Below, piece by piece: positions 22,981 to 32,966 of a stretch of 64,000 nucleotides of DNA. The translations under genes were made by a program, and so were the position numbers. The stretch is from Pseudisothecium myosuroides (lineage: Eukaryota > Streptophyta > Bryopsida > Hypnales > Lembophyllaceae). Numbering within the stretch: the first letter of the stretch is position 1; every line of letters begins with the position of its first letter. The notes under the pieces were generated by a model that was not told where the DNA came from, made no database searches, and saw nothing but the letters and a program-made list of their open reading frames with translations. Location: assembly GCA_951799445.1 (NCBI GenBank), contig OX637293.1, positions 6,510,001 through 6,574,000 of the forward strand, given 5' to 3'.

Positions 22981-23306
22981 CACATTTTCACGCTCATCTC
23001 GGGCTTCGTTTGGGGCATTTCCGTGGAGTAGAGCGTTTGTTTGAGCCCCTCATCCGAAGCTTCACAATCTCGCGCTCATTTCGGGCTTCGTTTGGGGCAT
23101 TTCCGTTGAGTAGAGCGTTTGTTTGAGCCACTGCTAGACACCTGAAGCTTCACATTCTCACGCTCATTTCGGGCTTCATCTGGGGCACTTCCGTTGAGTA
23201 GAGCGTTTGTTCAAGCCCCTGCTAGACACCCGAAGCTTCACATTCTCATGCTCATTTGGGGCTTCATTTGTGGCATTTCCGTTGAGTAGAGCGTTTGTTC
23301 GAGCTC
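22981..23306 (+). repeat. Four tandem 82-88-bp repeats before the EF-hand gene
   Basis: Units start at about 22981, 23063, 23151 and 23239. Each contains CACATTCTCACGCTCATTTC, GGGCTTCGTTTGGGGCATTT and CCGTTGAGTAGAGCGTTTGT with few differences. The array ends 130 bases before the ATG at 23437, so it lies in the proximal promoter or 5' leader. Confidence 0.9.
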
Positions 23307-23436
23307 CCTGGTTGGGTCAGTTGATCGCACGCAAGCATTCGCTTGGTGGGTTTAGCTATCACTTGCAGGATTGTTGCTGCTTTTTAGGTTTTAGAATTTT
23401 GTAATAGTTTTCTTAATTTTTTGTTAACGAGTAGCC

Positions 23437-24123
23437 ATGATGCGAATGGCGAGCTTCGGCAAGTCCAAGAGAATCGAGACATCTAAGTCGATGGATGCCA
23501 CTTCCGGCATCTCCGCTCGGAAGTTAGAAAAGACGCGTTCTGAATCCCTAAAAAAGAGCCCGAACTTCATTACTCGTCTCACGAGCATGGGAAGCTTGAA
23601 GTCCTCTAAGAAAACCTCTGGAAGCTTGAAATCTTCCAAGTCTGATGTTCGCGTGCAAGCTCAGCGAGCACCTGCTCCCTCGGCTCAAACCGTGATCCAC
23701 AACTGCGAAGTCTCCGAGCTCGAGATGGCGTTCAAGGTGTTCGACGCCAACGGCGACGGCCAGATCTGCATCTCGGAGCTCGGCGCCGTGCTGCGGTCTC
23801 TTGGTGGGGATGTGACCGAACAGGAGCTTCATGAGATTATGAACGATGTGGACAAGAATCAGGACGGGTTCATCTGTTTGGAGGAGTTCAAGGATGTGCA
23901 CAATGTGGTGGGAGAGGATCCTATTCGGGAGGCGTTTGCTACGTTTGATAAGGATGGGAATAATTTGATTTGCGCTGACGAGCTTCGAACGGTGTTGATG
24001 AGCTTGGGCGAGAAGGGACATTCGCTGGAGGATTGCAGGAGGATGATCAAGTCGGTGGATCAAGATGGCGATGGCTTTGTGGATTTCAAGGAGTTTCAGA
24101 ACTTGCTGAGCGTTAAGAGTTAA
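23437..24123 (+). CDS. Calmodulin-like EF-hand calcium-binding protein (CML type)
   Basis: A 228-residue calcium sensor of the plant CML group. The start at 23437 (ATGATG) is the first ATG after the tandem repeats. Residues 1-90 form a basic, Ser/Lys-rich extension with an internal repeat (GSLKSSK at 52-58 and 62-68) and no predicted fold. Four EF-hand loops follow: 103-114 (DANGDGQICISE), 139-150 (DKNQDGFICLEE), 171-182 (DKDGNNLICADE) and 208-219 (DQDGDGFVDFKE). Loops 1, 2 and 4 have canonical D/N at positions 1, 3 and 5, Gly at 6 and Glu at 12. Loop 3 has Asn in place of the position-6 Gly, so its affinity may be lower. The position-9 Cys in loops 1-3 is unusual. Family members act as Ca2+ relays binding target proteins in cytosol or nucleus; partners are unknown here. 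Intronless and intact. Coding GC is much higher than the surrounding DNA. Confidence 0.93.
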   Translation: MMRMASFGKSKRIETSKSMDATSGISARKLEKTRSESLKKSPNFITRLTSMGSLKSSKKTSGSLKSSKSDVRVQAQRAPAPSAQTVIHNCEVSELEMAFKVFDANGDGQICISELGAVLRSLGGDVTEQELHEIMNDVDKNQDGFICLEEFKDVHNVVGEDPIREAFATFDKDGNNLICADELRTVLMSLGEKGHSLEDCRRMIKSVDQDGDGFVDFKEFQNLLSVKS

Positions 24124-24180
24124 ACCACCAACAATGTCATTGATTCATGGATTTTAACTGAATCTGCAAGTGTACTCCGA

Positions 24181-24485
24181 TTGCAATGGCGATTCCATTT
24201 CGAGGACGTGGAGAGCGAGCTTGTTATGGAAGCACTCTTCAATATCTTGACTGTTTCCACTCAGGGCTCAGACTTTTTCATTACGACGCAGTTTGAATGT
24301 GTGGAAAGTCTGCAGGCAACTTCCACCGTCATCGCAATGGTGTAAACTTCATTCTGAGGACATGGAGAGCAACCTTGATATGGAACTACTGTCAAAGATC
24401 TTGACGCTTTCCACGTAGTGTTCAGACTTCTTCGGTATGAAGTAGTTTGAATGTCTGGAAAGTACGCAGGAAATTTTGGAAGTTC
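24181..24485 (+). repeat. Tandem duplication (about 150 bp) in the 3' flank of the EF-hand gene
   Basis: Two units start at about 24181 and 24331. Shared words include GCAATGG, GAGGAC(G/A)TGGAGAGC, TTTCCAC, CAGACTT and AGTTTGAATGT(G/C)TGGAAAGT. They differ by many substitutions, so the duplication is old. The first unit starts 57 bases after the stop codon and may be in the 3' UTR. Confidence 0.75.
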
Positions 24486-25464
24486 GATGGTTCTCAGAGG
24501 AACCTTGTACAAAAGAGACTCAATAGTTTAGAATATTTTTTGTTTGGGGTGTGTGGAGTTTGGCTCGCATTGAGCTTTGTACCTTAGTTCTGTACTCCAC
24601 CGTCCCCGACGTGGAAAGCATGGAAGGTTATAAAATGGGGCTCTGCATTCCGTCATTCTTTGTGCGAATGCCCATCCTCGGATCAATAGAACGAATTTGG
24701 AAACTTACATAAGTTGTTCTGTGAGTGTACCCCTCGTTCTATGAATGTATCCCCCTCTGGCTGTCGACGTTTCGAAAAGCAGAATATGCTTTGGTTTGAA
24801 TCGGTGTTTGTGAGAATGGTGCCACTTCGGAGGTATTTTCGGGGAATTGGGTTATGTATGGCTCCTGTATGCAATTCTTAGCATTTGCAGATCTAATTCT
24901 GTCGGTGACTGAAACCGTTACGAGTGAATCTGAAGTACCGACGCCGTACATGATCAGCAGACTCTTCGAAAACAAATGTTGCCATGCTATCCGAAGGGAA
25001 TGTGGTGCAGCTCCGAACATCATCGTACCTACACGAGAGTGACAATGTGGGAGTCTTTTTCAGTTGTATGGATTGTTTAGTTGGAGAGGAGACAATGAAC
25101 TCAAAGCAAGTATCGATCATGGGGAAGTAGTGCAGGGTATCAATTGTGGCATGGAAGTGCCAAGATTCAATTTTCACGCCAGTTTGAGAGAGGTTCATAT
25201 CACTCTTAGATCAATCTCCAGTTGACACGTGGCACTATTTAACTAAAAAAAGACTTACTTGATGCCGAAAGTGACCCTCCCTTGCGCATAATTGAAATCT
25301 GATCCCAGTGGCTAGTGATTGATGGAGTCTCAGGTTTGCAAAGATGCCCAAACACCACAAAGTTTGTAAAAAACTCATGACAATTACCGCAGGCATAGGG
25401 CAGTTTCGGCACTTTCCTGTCGGAAGTGTTTACTTTTTCGAATTCGGCAATTCGGCACCTTCAT
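24486..25464. other. Intergenic DNA downstream of the EF-hand gene
   Basis: Mixed composition, less AT-rich than the rest. No gene or repeat recognised. Confidence 0.35.
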
Positions 25465-25694
25465 TTAACCCTTAAACGTCAAGGCGGACACTTTGAGTCC
25501 GATGGATGACAGGGAATCAAATTGTATAGGACAGAAGTGCAACTATTCATACTCGAAATTTGTTGTGAAAAGGGAAGATCTTCTACAGTAGTTTGACTTG
25601 CAATGAGTATTTTTGCAATTTTGGAGACTAATGATTCACACGGTTATAGAAAAGGATGATTTCGAGGGCCACCCCTTCGTCCTCTAAGGGTTAA
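25465..25694 (+). mobile_element. Small TTAA-flanked MITE, family B, copy B1
   Basis: 230 bp bounded by TTAACCCTTAAACG on the left and CCTCTAAGGGTTAA on the right. The interior has GTGCAACTATTCAT, a GAAGATCTTCTAC-like block and AGTTTGACTTGCAATGA, all shared with B2 (27532) and with B3 (32739) in reverse. Non-coding. The ends resemble the longer family A. Confidence 0.8.
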
Positions 25695-25934
25695 ATTTCT
25701 TGACTTTTGGCACTCTTCTTTTTAAAAAATTTCAACACTCCTGATTTTGGATTGATTCTTTCTATTCATGCGTAATTGTGTTCTTGTTTCTAAATATTCT
25801 TTAGAACAATTTTTGGATATTTAGAATTAGGAACAATGAAATTTTTCAGATTTTCAGAAATAGTTGTTACAATTTTCGACATTTTCCCGAATTATTTACA
25901 AAACTGACCTATGCATATGGTAGATGTTGTATAT

Positions 25935-26309
25935 ATAGTAGAACCTCTCTAAATTGATACTATGTAAGCCAATAATAATGCTTTGGGGTTCAAGTTTGGG
26001 GAATATAATAAGTGGTAGCAATAATTGAAAGTCGGCCAAGGAAATTGAGCTAGACCTAAGCCTTGCCAAAAAAAAGCTAAAATAGGCTTTTGAGCAAATT
26101 TCTTGGTCATGATTTTCCTCAAGTTGTGCCACTTGTACAGCTTCAACAACTTTTTGTGTGTCCTACTCTTCACCAGCTACGTTGTTGTGTTTGAACAACC
26201 TACAAATTCTTGAATGCGCATACCCTTTCTAAATCAATAAACCGGCTCTCTATTGTAATATTGGCAGGCAATCCAAGTCCTATTACTTTGGAGAGGTTCT
26301 ATTGTAGTA
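25935..26309 (+). mobile_element. MITE with TAGTAGAACCTCTCTAAATT ends (pogo/Lemi-like)
   Basis: The left end TAGTAGAACCTCTCTAAATT and the right end ACTTTGGAGAGGTTCTATTG are inverted, with TA at the outer edges. The TIR word resembles the Arabidopsis Emigrant/Lemi1 (pogo-like Tc1/mariner) end, CAGTAAAACCTCTATAAATT, as I remember it. Non-coding, about 375 bp. Confidence 0.6.
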
Positions 26310-26318
26310 CCTTATTTT

Positions 26319-26668
26319 TACCTTGAATTAAGATAATTGCGCCTAAATCAACAATTGTGTATGGTTTTTATTACAGTAGAACCTCTTTAAAGTAATAACC
26401 TCTCTAAGGTAATATTGATTGCCCATTTATACCTTGAATTGAGATAATTGTGCATAAATCAATAATTGTGTATGGTTCTCATTGCAATAGAACCTTTCTA
26501 AAGTAATAACCTCTCTAAGGTAATATTGATTGTCCAATCCTAGCTTGGGCTACATACAGACATCATTAATGCAACAACCCTTCCAAATGTAATAATCACT
26601 ATAATGTAATGTAATATAGTCAATTCAATCCAGGCCCTATTACTTTAGTAGAGAATTTTTGCTATATA
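26319..26668 (+). repeat. Duplicated 111-bp unit plus related element end
   Basis: Two near-identical units start at 26319 and 26430 (ACCTTGAATTRAGATAATTG ... GTAATATTGATTG). Each carries a copy of the AGAACCTCTTTAAAGTAATA end motif of the element on the left. A further inverted end, CCCTATTACTTTAGTAGAG, lies at about 26636-26654. The block looks like tandem decay products of the same family. Confidence 0.65.
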
Positions 26669-26672
26669 AAAC

Positions 26673-27003
26673 TAAGGTAGGAGGTCCTTAAATGGAGCGG
26701 GCATTAAAATGGAGCCCTAACTGAAATGTAAACTGTTTGTACATGTTATTTTTTCATAGCCTCCATCAATGTACAGACTGTGTACATTTTAGCTAGGGCA
26801 CCATTTTAGAACCCTATGCCATTTCAACTTCAAATTTTTTTAACTAATTCAAAAAAGCATGAAAAAATATGAAACGACTTGGGTTAGATGTCAGTTCAAT
26901 CTATTTTTCAAGGAAAATTGACTGAAAAAAATTTCAAGATATTTCACCTCCTCAAAATTCAGTTCCAGCCCTTAAATGCTCCATTATAGGACCTCCTACC
27001 TTA
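26673..27003 (+). mobile_element. MITE with TAAGGTAGGAGGTCCT ends
   Basis: The left end TAAGGTAGGAGGTCCTTAAA (26673) and right end AGGACCTCCTACCTTA (to 27003) are inverted, and ATGGAGC continues the match inside. 331 bp, non-coding. The interior also has an inverted pair around TGTACA (about 26740 and 26773). Confidence 0.75.
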
Positions 27004-27531
27004 CCTAAGTTTCTTGTTGGAAGTCAAAAGCTGAAATTGTAGATTTTGCAGCGTGCATTTTTTGAACACTAAATGAATAAACTATACACTTTTAAAAGTG
27101 TTGAAAGTAGATGTATTCAAAATTGACCCCTAGGCTCTCGCGACTCTAGATGTTGCAGTATCATTGTAGACAAGTATCTAGAGTGGTGGGATCACAATTG
27201 GGTACGATTTCCTTCAGAAGATGGGCCCAATGTGTTGGGGCTTCTTCCAAGTGTAAAGCTGCCCTTGCGAGGAGCACCTTTCCAGAAAGTGAAGTACTGT
27301 ATGGAATGTGTCCACTGTCAAATGTTCAAAATAATTGCTTCCTTTATAAAAAAAAGAAAGAATAGGTTGTTGTTACTTTCCCTGGTACTTGTTCAACTTG
27401 CTACTTGTATAAATGAAGTATAGTGCTGCTTTCCTCTCAAAAATCGTATCTTCCAAATTTCATTCACGGAAACCCCATGGAAATGGCCGGACAAGTTTTC
27501 AAAATTGTGCATACTATTTTCATTTTCATTT
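27004..27531. other. Intergenic DNA
   Basis: A short stretch (about 27160-27360) is less AT-rich and reads through in two frames, but I recognised no domain. It ends in A-rich sequence and could be a decayed transcript end. Confidence 0.3.
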
Positions 27532-27758
27532 TTAATCCATAAACGATGCGGCGAACGTTTTTTGTCCAATGGATGATAAAGAATCCTTCTCTATAGGACA
27601 AAAGTGCAACTATTCATCTTCGGGATTTTGTGTGAAGAGGGGAGTCTTCTACAAAAGTTTGACTTCCGATGAATATTTCTGAATTTTTTAAGTACATAAT
27701 TTGCACTATAGCAAAAGGGATGATAACTACGGTTACCAATCCATTTTTTAAGGATTAA
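27532..27758 (+). mobile_element. Small TTAA-flanked MITE, family B, copy B2
   Basis: The ends TTAATCCATAAACG and TTTAAGGATTAA are degraded versions of those of B1. The interior shares AAAGTGCAACTATTCATC, GAAGAGGGGAGTCTTCTAC and AAAGTTTGACTTCC. 227 bp, same orientation as B1. Confidence 0.75.
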
Positions 27759-29874
27759 GCATGGTTTGCAATGTCACATTACAATTTTTGTCTTTGAGCT
27801 TGCTTTTAAAGGGCTCAACTTTTGCCTTCCAAAGTCTTTCAAATCCATATTTTCTTGTCTTTAACGTGTGAGATTTTCAATGTTGTTCCAATGACAATAA
27901 TCTCAAGTTCTAATTTCACACCAATTAAATGATAATAATAATACATTTGGTGAGTCATTTTCAAAGTTGGATTGATGGTCTCAATAGCATACTTGCTATG
28001 AAAAACAACTTTGGGAGGTTGTAACATGCCTTCACAATGTCATACTCTACTATTTGTAGTGGGATTGCATTGCACAAATCCAGGCAATTAATGTATGTCT
28101 CAATAATAATTCTAACGCTTATGGACCCCGTGAGTTTAGATCTTATACAAACATTACTTTGGATAAATGAGAAGCTAACACAACAAAACATCACCTAGAA
28201 TGTGAACTTTGAGACGACTAATACATTGTACAAATGTAAGATAAAATGTGCAAAAATTCAGAAAAGGATTTGGGCGTTGATAAAAGTGTTAAATCTCCCC
28301 TTCAGATCACGTCACTTAATGAGCAAACATTATAATCGAGGTTCGTATCAATCCATGAGCGATTTCCCTCATTTCTATTCAGAGAAAAGAAAACAATACA
28401 TTGATGAATTCTCTACTAATCTCACCAACTGCATTACACATTTGATGAACCAATGGGACCATTCAATTTCAGGGGTTAAATGTTCTGTGCAGAGTGCAGA
28501 AGCGATGCAAGCTAGAGAAACGGCAACAGAGCGGTTACCTCATTGATGCTACTTCTTGGCGAGTGCATGAACCGTTCAACTGCAACAACAAAAGTAACTT
28601 CTATTATGTAACGTGCAAGCAATTTCATAATTAACAGGAGTGGGGGGAAATCGTTGAAAATCGCTTCTTCTTTTGATGAGAATTGTTCAATTTGATGAGC
28701 GTCAGACGTTGTCTGTAGATCATGGTAACTCAGTGGACATGGAATTGAAGCCTCCTCTCACTGTCGCTGCATTGATTTTCACTGCAAGTCATTTGATCTA
28801 AAACCAACGAAATTAAACGTGAGCTTTAGTTTGACAGTGTTGCAATTCAGGAAATTAATGGAAAGTCAACACTGTGCAGTTGCAACCATATCGCAGGTTG
28901 TTTAAGAAATTAACTTACGTACTGACACGAAGAACCGGAGTCTTCAAGGGAATCAGAAATTATATACCAATTAGGACTTTCCAGCTACAGAAGTTATGAA
29001 CATGTTCGGAAGTATACAGTACCGCATTCAGCATCAGTATCTCCAAAATTAGCATTGGTTTTCGTTGCACACCGAGTCTTCATGCTGTTGCAGAAACAAG
29101 TCGGGATTACTGTGAAGCTTGAAAATCTCACTGATGGTGGATTCTCTCTCACTTGTGAAAACAAGATATACTGTTGTGCGAACTTGGGGTGGGCAGTACC
29201 TGAACGGAATACAGCGCCTGAACGGTATTTGATTCTCTGCTTTAGTTTTCCCTGAAACATAGAACAAAAACGTCAGTACTTGTTCTATGTAAAGTTGGAC
29301 ATACTCTTTGGTGCTACAATTTGTTGCAAGGAACATATGATACCTAAAGCGATAATTACATAGAAAAAGGTCTGTTGTTCCACACATAGAATAAAATCCA
29401 TTGCATACAAGAACCCCGACCAGCAAGATCACGAAGAAGACAGAATTCTAATCAGGCAGACCCGAAAAAAGACACGAGCCCTCACCTTGCAGGGTAGATA
29501 TATGCACATTCTACTAGCTTGTATTTCTGTGTATCGAGATGAGGGCGTGCTTGCAAGTCCTTTACCTCTGAGTGTTTCAATCCTCTATCAATTCTGCTCT
29601 GTAACGATGCCACTATGCTCCGCAGAGTCGTGTTTTGTAGCTGAAGATAATCTAACACGGCTTTGTAGTATGCGGTTCATCACAAGACCTTGCATTCCTG
29701 CAGCATGACAGAAGAAGAATTGAAGATCTATATTGCACCTCTCATTCCGCGTTCAAAGTCATGTAATCCGAGCAATTGAGAATTGCCAAAGAAGGAGAAG
29801 GGGCTTCAAGCTGTAGGTCTTCAACCAGAAGCTTGAAATTCCAGCAGCAGCATCTCCACCTTGAAAATTGCGTC
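27759..29874. promoter_or_regulatory. Intergenic and upstream region of the NXPE-like gene
   Basis: Mostly AT-rich. No exon or element was recognised with confidence. A frame at about 28202-28546 has no similarity I know and no good ATG context. The last 150 bases before the ATG of the NXPE-like gene are less AT-rich and may be leader. Confidence 0.35.
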
Positions 29875-31497
29875 ATGAAACCTGCAGGAGGATGGCAGTG
29901 GGCACGCGTGACAGGATCATTTGTGATTGCAGCTTCCGTAATCCTGGCGATGACAATAGTTCTCTTCTCGACTCATCAGATGACAACAGTGGGAGTACCC
30001 AATGCATGGTTGCCTCAACTGCTTGGCAGCCCCATTGAATATCCATCGCTACCGTTTTACAACATCACAGGCCAAATCCTGGAGGAGATGGAACGAAACG
30101 GTACAGGGCTCTGTTGGAAGCAAAACACGAACACCACGAAGGTGCTCGGTTTCCCAGAAAATGTCGAGATTCTCACGCTCTCCACAGACGTAGTGCACAA
30201 GTTTTGGCTGCAATCTTACACGAAAACAGGAGAGCGTCGATGTGCAGGCGGGGATTACTACGAACTCGACCTGTCGAGCACATTGTGGAAGTCACGTCCA
30301 CCAAGTCAAGATCTGCAGAACGGCACTTACGCAGTGGAACTCATGGTTCCAGAAGTTTATGCCGGCGATTACAACTTCTCCGTCTTCCTCCTCTTCGACG
30401 CGTATCACGGCTTGGATTACAATGGCGAGGCGTGGAGTATCAAGGAGCTCACTGCTTCTCTCCGCATCAAATTTGTCACAAATTCTGTCAATGACACTTC
30501 CATGACTAACCCTAATCTCCAAACCCTAAAGCCATGCGAATTGGGCGATTTCCAACACCACGAATGGTCAGGACGCTGGTCTCGTTCTTTAGAAAACGAC
30601 TCATGTAATCCAAACACTGAAGGACGATACCCACATTGCTTCTCCGAGAACATCCCTTGCAGAAACCCTAGTTGGTGTTCAGGCAAAATTGAAACCCTAG
30701 AAAGCCTCGGCTGGTCCTACTCCGCACACTGCACGTTCAAAATCTTTCAGCCAAATGAAGCTTGGGACTGTCTTGCTGGACGCTGGCTCTTCTTCTGGGG
30801 AGACTCGAACCACCAAGACACCATCCGCAACCTCTTAACGTTCATTCTCCAAATCAGTCCTCCTCCAGGCCGGGACTTGCTGCACTTCGCAATTGATCGC
30901 AGCTATCAAAACTGGTTCCGCAATCCTGAGAATCTCGATCAAGAAGTTCGAATCTCAAGTCATTACAATGGACATCCCATGGTGGACGCCAATGGCATTG
31001 GGCTCGCGAGTTTAGAAGATTTCAACTACAGAAACTACATCACCGAATTCTTTGCTGGAAAAAGCTATCCAGACACTGTGATAATGAATTCGGGGTTGCA
31101 CGATGGCTGGTACCAGCAAAATGTAGCGAGTTATGTGAAAACGGTGGAAATGGCGATGAAATATTGGAGGAATCTGTTTGGAAATTTAACCGAGGCCCCG
31201 CCGGAGATTGTGTACAGAACGACAGTTGTGCCGGCGGGAGAGTCACGAGGGATGCAGTCGAATGCGCAGAAGATGGAAATTTTCAATAGGATCGTGACGG
31301 AGCAAGTGCAGACGGTGTTTCCGAAGGTGAAAGTGGTGGACGCGTTTGATATGAGTTTTCCGTTTCATTATGATAATAAGTATAGCGATGGAGGACACTA
31401 TGGGAGAGCGCCGGACGGGGAACGCCCGCATTTCTACTTTGTGGATGTCATGCTTGCGCATGTTCTGCTCAATGCTATCTGTCCAACCAAGAACTGA
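29875..31497 (+). CDS. NXPE/PC-esterase-like membrane-anchored protein
   Basis: 540 residues from the ATG at 29875, the first ATG in a frame that is open upstream to 29776. Residues 12-31 are a hydrophobic segment after a short Trp/Arg-containing N terminus, so the protein is probably a type II membrane protein of the secretory pathway or Golgi. Residues about 60-205 resemble the NXPE N-terminal immunoglobulin/filamin-like region (GGDYYELDLS, then QNGTYAVELMVPEVYAGDYN). Residues about 220-540 are the PC-esterase/GDSL-like C-terminal domain. The nucleophile motif is WGDS (Ser 311) and the partner is SDGGHYG (Asp 505, His 508), the GDS...DxxH arrangement of TBL-type and NXPE C-terminal domains. 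Plant TBL relatives O-acetylate cell-wall polymers; the substrate here is unknown. Many Cys and NxS/T sites fit a lumenal location. Intact and intronless. Confidence 0.85.
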   Translation: MKPAGGWQWARVTGSFVIAASVILAMTIVLFSTHQMTTVGVPNAWLPQLLGSPIEYPSLPFYNITGQILEEMERNGTGLCWKQNTNTTKVLGFPENVEILTLSTDVVHKFWLQSYTKTGERRCAGGDYYELDLSSTLWKSRPPSQDLQNGTYAVELMVPEVYAGDYNFSVFLLFDAYHGLDYNGEAWSIKELTASLRIKFVTNSVNDTSMTNPNLQTLKPCELGDFQHHEWSGRWSRSLENDSCNPNTEGRYPHCFSENIPCRNPSWCSGKIETLESLGWSYSAHCTFKIFQPNEAWDCLAGRWLFFWGDSNHQDTIRNLLTFILQISPPPGRDLLHFAIDRSYQNWFRNPENLDQEVRISSHYNGHPMVDANGIGLASLEDFNYRNYITEFFAGKSYPDTVIMNSGLHDGWYQQNVASYVKTVEMAMKYWRNLFGNLTEAPPEIVYRTTVVPAGESRGMQSNAQKMEIFNRIVTEQVQTVFPKVKVVDAFDMSFPFHYDNKYSDGGHYGRAPDGERPHFYFVDVMLAHVLLNAICPTKN

Positions 31498-31521
31498 TTA
31501 GGGTTTAGGGTTTAGGGTTTA
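31498..31521 (+). repeat. Interstitial plant telomere repeat (TTTAGGG)3
   Basis: Directly after the TGA of the NXPE-like gene come three full units plus part units of TTTAGGG, 24 bases without a mismatch. They lie exactly at the join between the gene and the pseudogene fragment that follows. Confidence 0.95.
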
Positions 31522-31745
31522 CATCACCAATTTCTTCCCAGGAAAGCGCTACCCCGACACCACGATCATGACCTCGGGATTGCACGGTGGCTTGCACCCA
31601 CAAACGTCGCAACCTACACAAAAAAGCGTGGACATGGCGCTGCCATATTTGAGCAGTGCCTTTCGGAATTTCACGGGGAAGGCTCCAGGACGACGATTGT
31701 CCCCGAGGGATGCAATCGATGCTCTAAAGGAGTTGAAACCGTAAA
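31522..31745 (+). pseudogene. Partial duplicate of the NXPE-like gene
   Basis: Read in one frame, this aligns with residues about 389-465 of the preceding protein: ITNFFPGKRYPDTTIMTSGL here against ITEFFAGKSYPDTVIMNSGL in the gene (31037 onwards). After the HGG/HDG motif it keeps SVDMALPYL and NFTGKAP. Similarity fades after about 31690 and it stops at about 31743. It has no start codon of its own and lacks both catalytic motifs, so it is a dead fragment. Confidence 0.85.
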
Positions 31746-32227
31746 TCCTCATGAATTGCCAGACTTGATAGAAAATCAAAGATAAAGTCTTGGATCACAT
31801 TGTACCTGCCATCTACTATCTTCGCAAACACTTCAATTCGCAAGTCGTTACCCTGTCAATCCAGGCTTATCCAAGCTAATATCAATTGCTGCTATACATT
31901 GTGAGCCTTGTGGCTTCACTCTGAGCTCCAGGCTTCAATCACGTGCATACAAATCTGTCTTGATTCATTGCATAGTACGTAAAATTCAGTCTTATTCCTC
32001 CACTCCTTCAGATTGCTCGAAACCCAAATATTCTACTTAGATGAATGTCTATAATTCCGATCCTACTCCGTAAATATTATTGCATCATGCGGCAAACATA
32101 TCAAGCTTTGAACTGGCTTTCTGAAAGCGTGTCCATTGTGCAGCTCGCTGCAGAGACTCGCGGGCGTCGCCTCTTGCTATTGCAAATAATCCTTGGCTGA
32201 CGCAGCCTTAGTTAACCCCCTCTCCGG
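31746..32227. other. Intergenic DNA downstream of the NXPE-like gene
   Basis: No gene or repeat recognised. Confidence 0.3.
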
Positions 32228-32715
32228 AGGACCCAACTTAGAACTCAAACAGCAGATTTATACGGAAACAGATTTGCCGTAGTTGCCATGGCCATGGAAA
32301 TTTTGCAATTTTGCAATTCTCAATTGACTTCCGTTGCAAAATCCAACTTGAAACTACTCAAATTGCTGATTACAACCAACCGTAGGCGTACTTGCCTGGA
32401 CCCAACTTGAAACTCAAACAGCAGATTTCTTAGTACTGTAGAGACATTGCTGTTGTTGGATTTAGATTAGAAAAGCCATGGCCATGCAGATTGTTCAATT
32501 TTGTGATTCTCTATTGACTTCCGACGGAGGACCGCCACCTGCAGGCGATGCAAATTGATGGATTTCTCAATTGACTCAATTGACTTCAAGTGCAAGACCC
32601 AACCTAAAATTTTGAAGGCAGATTTATGAATACTAGATACTGCCGCAGTTTGCATTCAGATTGGAAACGCCATGGCCATGCAAATTGTTAATTCTCAATT
32701 GATCGACTTCCAGTT
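32228..32715 (+). repeat. Degenerate tandem repeats, period about 190 bp
   Basis: Anchored on GCCATGGCCATG at 32285, 32475 and 32669. Each is followed by TTGCAATTTT- or TTGTTAATT-like sequence, TCTCAATTGA and a GACTTCC word, and preceded by ACCCAAC and CAGATTTAT words. Copies are quite diverged. No coding frame. Confidence 0.7.
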
Positions 32716-32738
32716 CAAGAGTGAAACACAACATCGCA

Positions 32739-32966
32739 TTAACCCTTAAACGACAGGCTCATAACCGTGGAATCATCTATTTTTTCACCGTGTGAATTGT
32801 TGGATTAAAATAATGCAAAAGCACTCATTGGAAGTCAAACTATTTGTATATGATCTTCCTTTTCCCACACAATTTGGAAGATGAATAGTTGCACTTCTAT
32901 CTTGAATGGAGAGATTCTTTGTCATTCATCGGCCGGAAAACATCCTCCATGCCATTTATGGGTTAA
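32739..32966 (-). mobile_element. Small TTAA-flanked MITE, family B, copy B3
   Basis: Bounded by TTAACCCTTAAACG and ATTTATGGGTTAA. The interior reads as the reverse complement of B1/B2 (GGAAGTCAAACTATTTG, GAAGATGAATAGTTGCACTT). 228 bp. Its right TTAA is shared with the left edge of the next element. Confidence 0.8.

Noticed and set aside
22531..23031. A 166-residue open frame (and several on the other strand) upstream of the EF-hand gene.
   Set aside because: It begins without a convincing start, has no domain, overlaps the first tandem repeat, and lies in GC-richer DNA where stops are rare by chance.
27150..27423. Two overlapping open frames ending in A-rich DNA.
   Set aside because: Neither shows a domain; they could be a decayed transcript end but I cannot support a gene.
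28202..28546. A 114-codon open frame upstream of the NXPE-like gene.
   Set aside because: It lacks an ATG at its start and has no similarity or compositional sign of coding.
31549..31779. A minus-strand open frame over the NXPE fragment.
   Set aside because: The plus strand aligns with the neighbouring gene, so the minus frame is a shadow.
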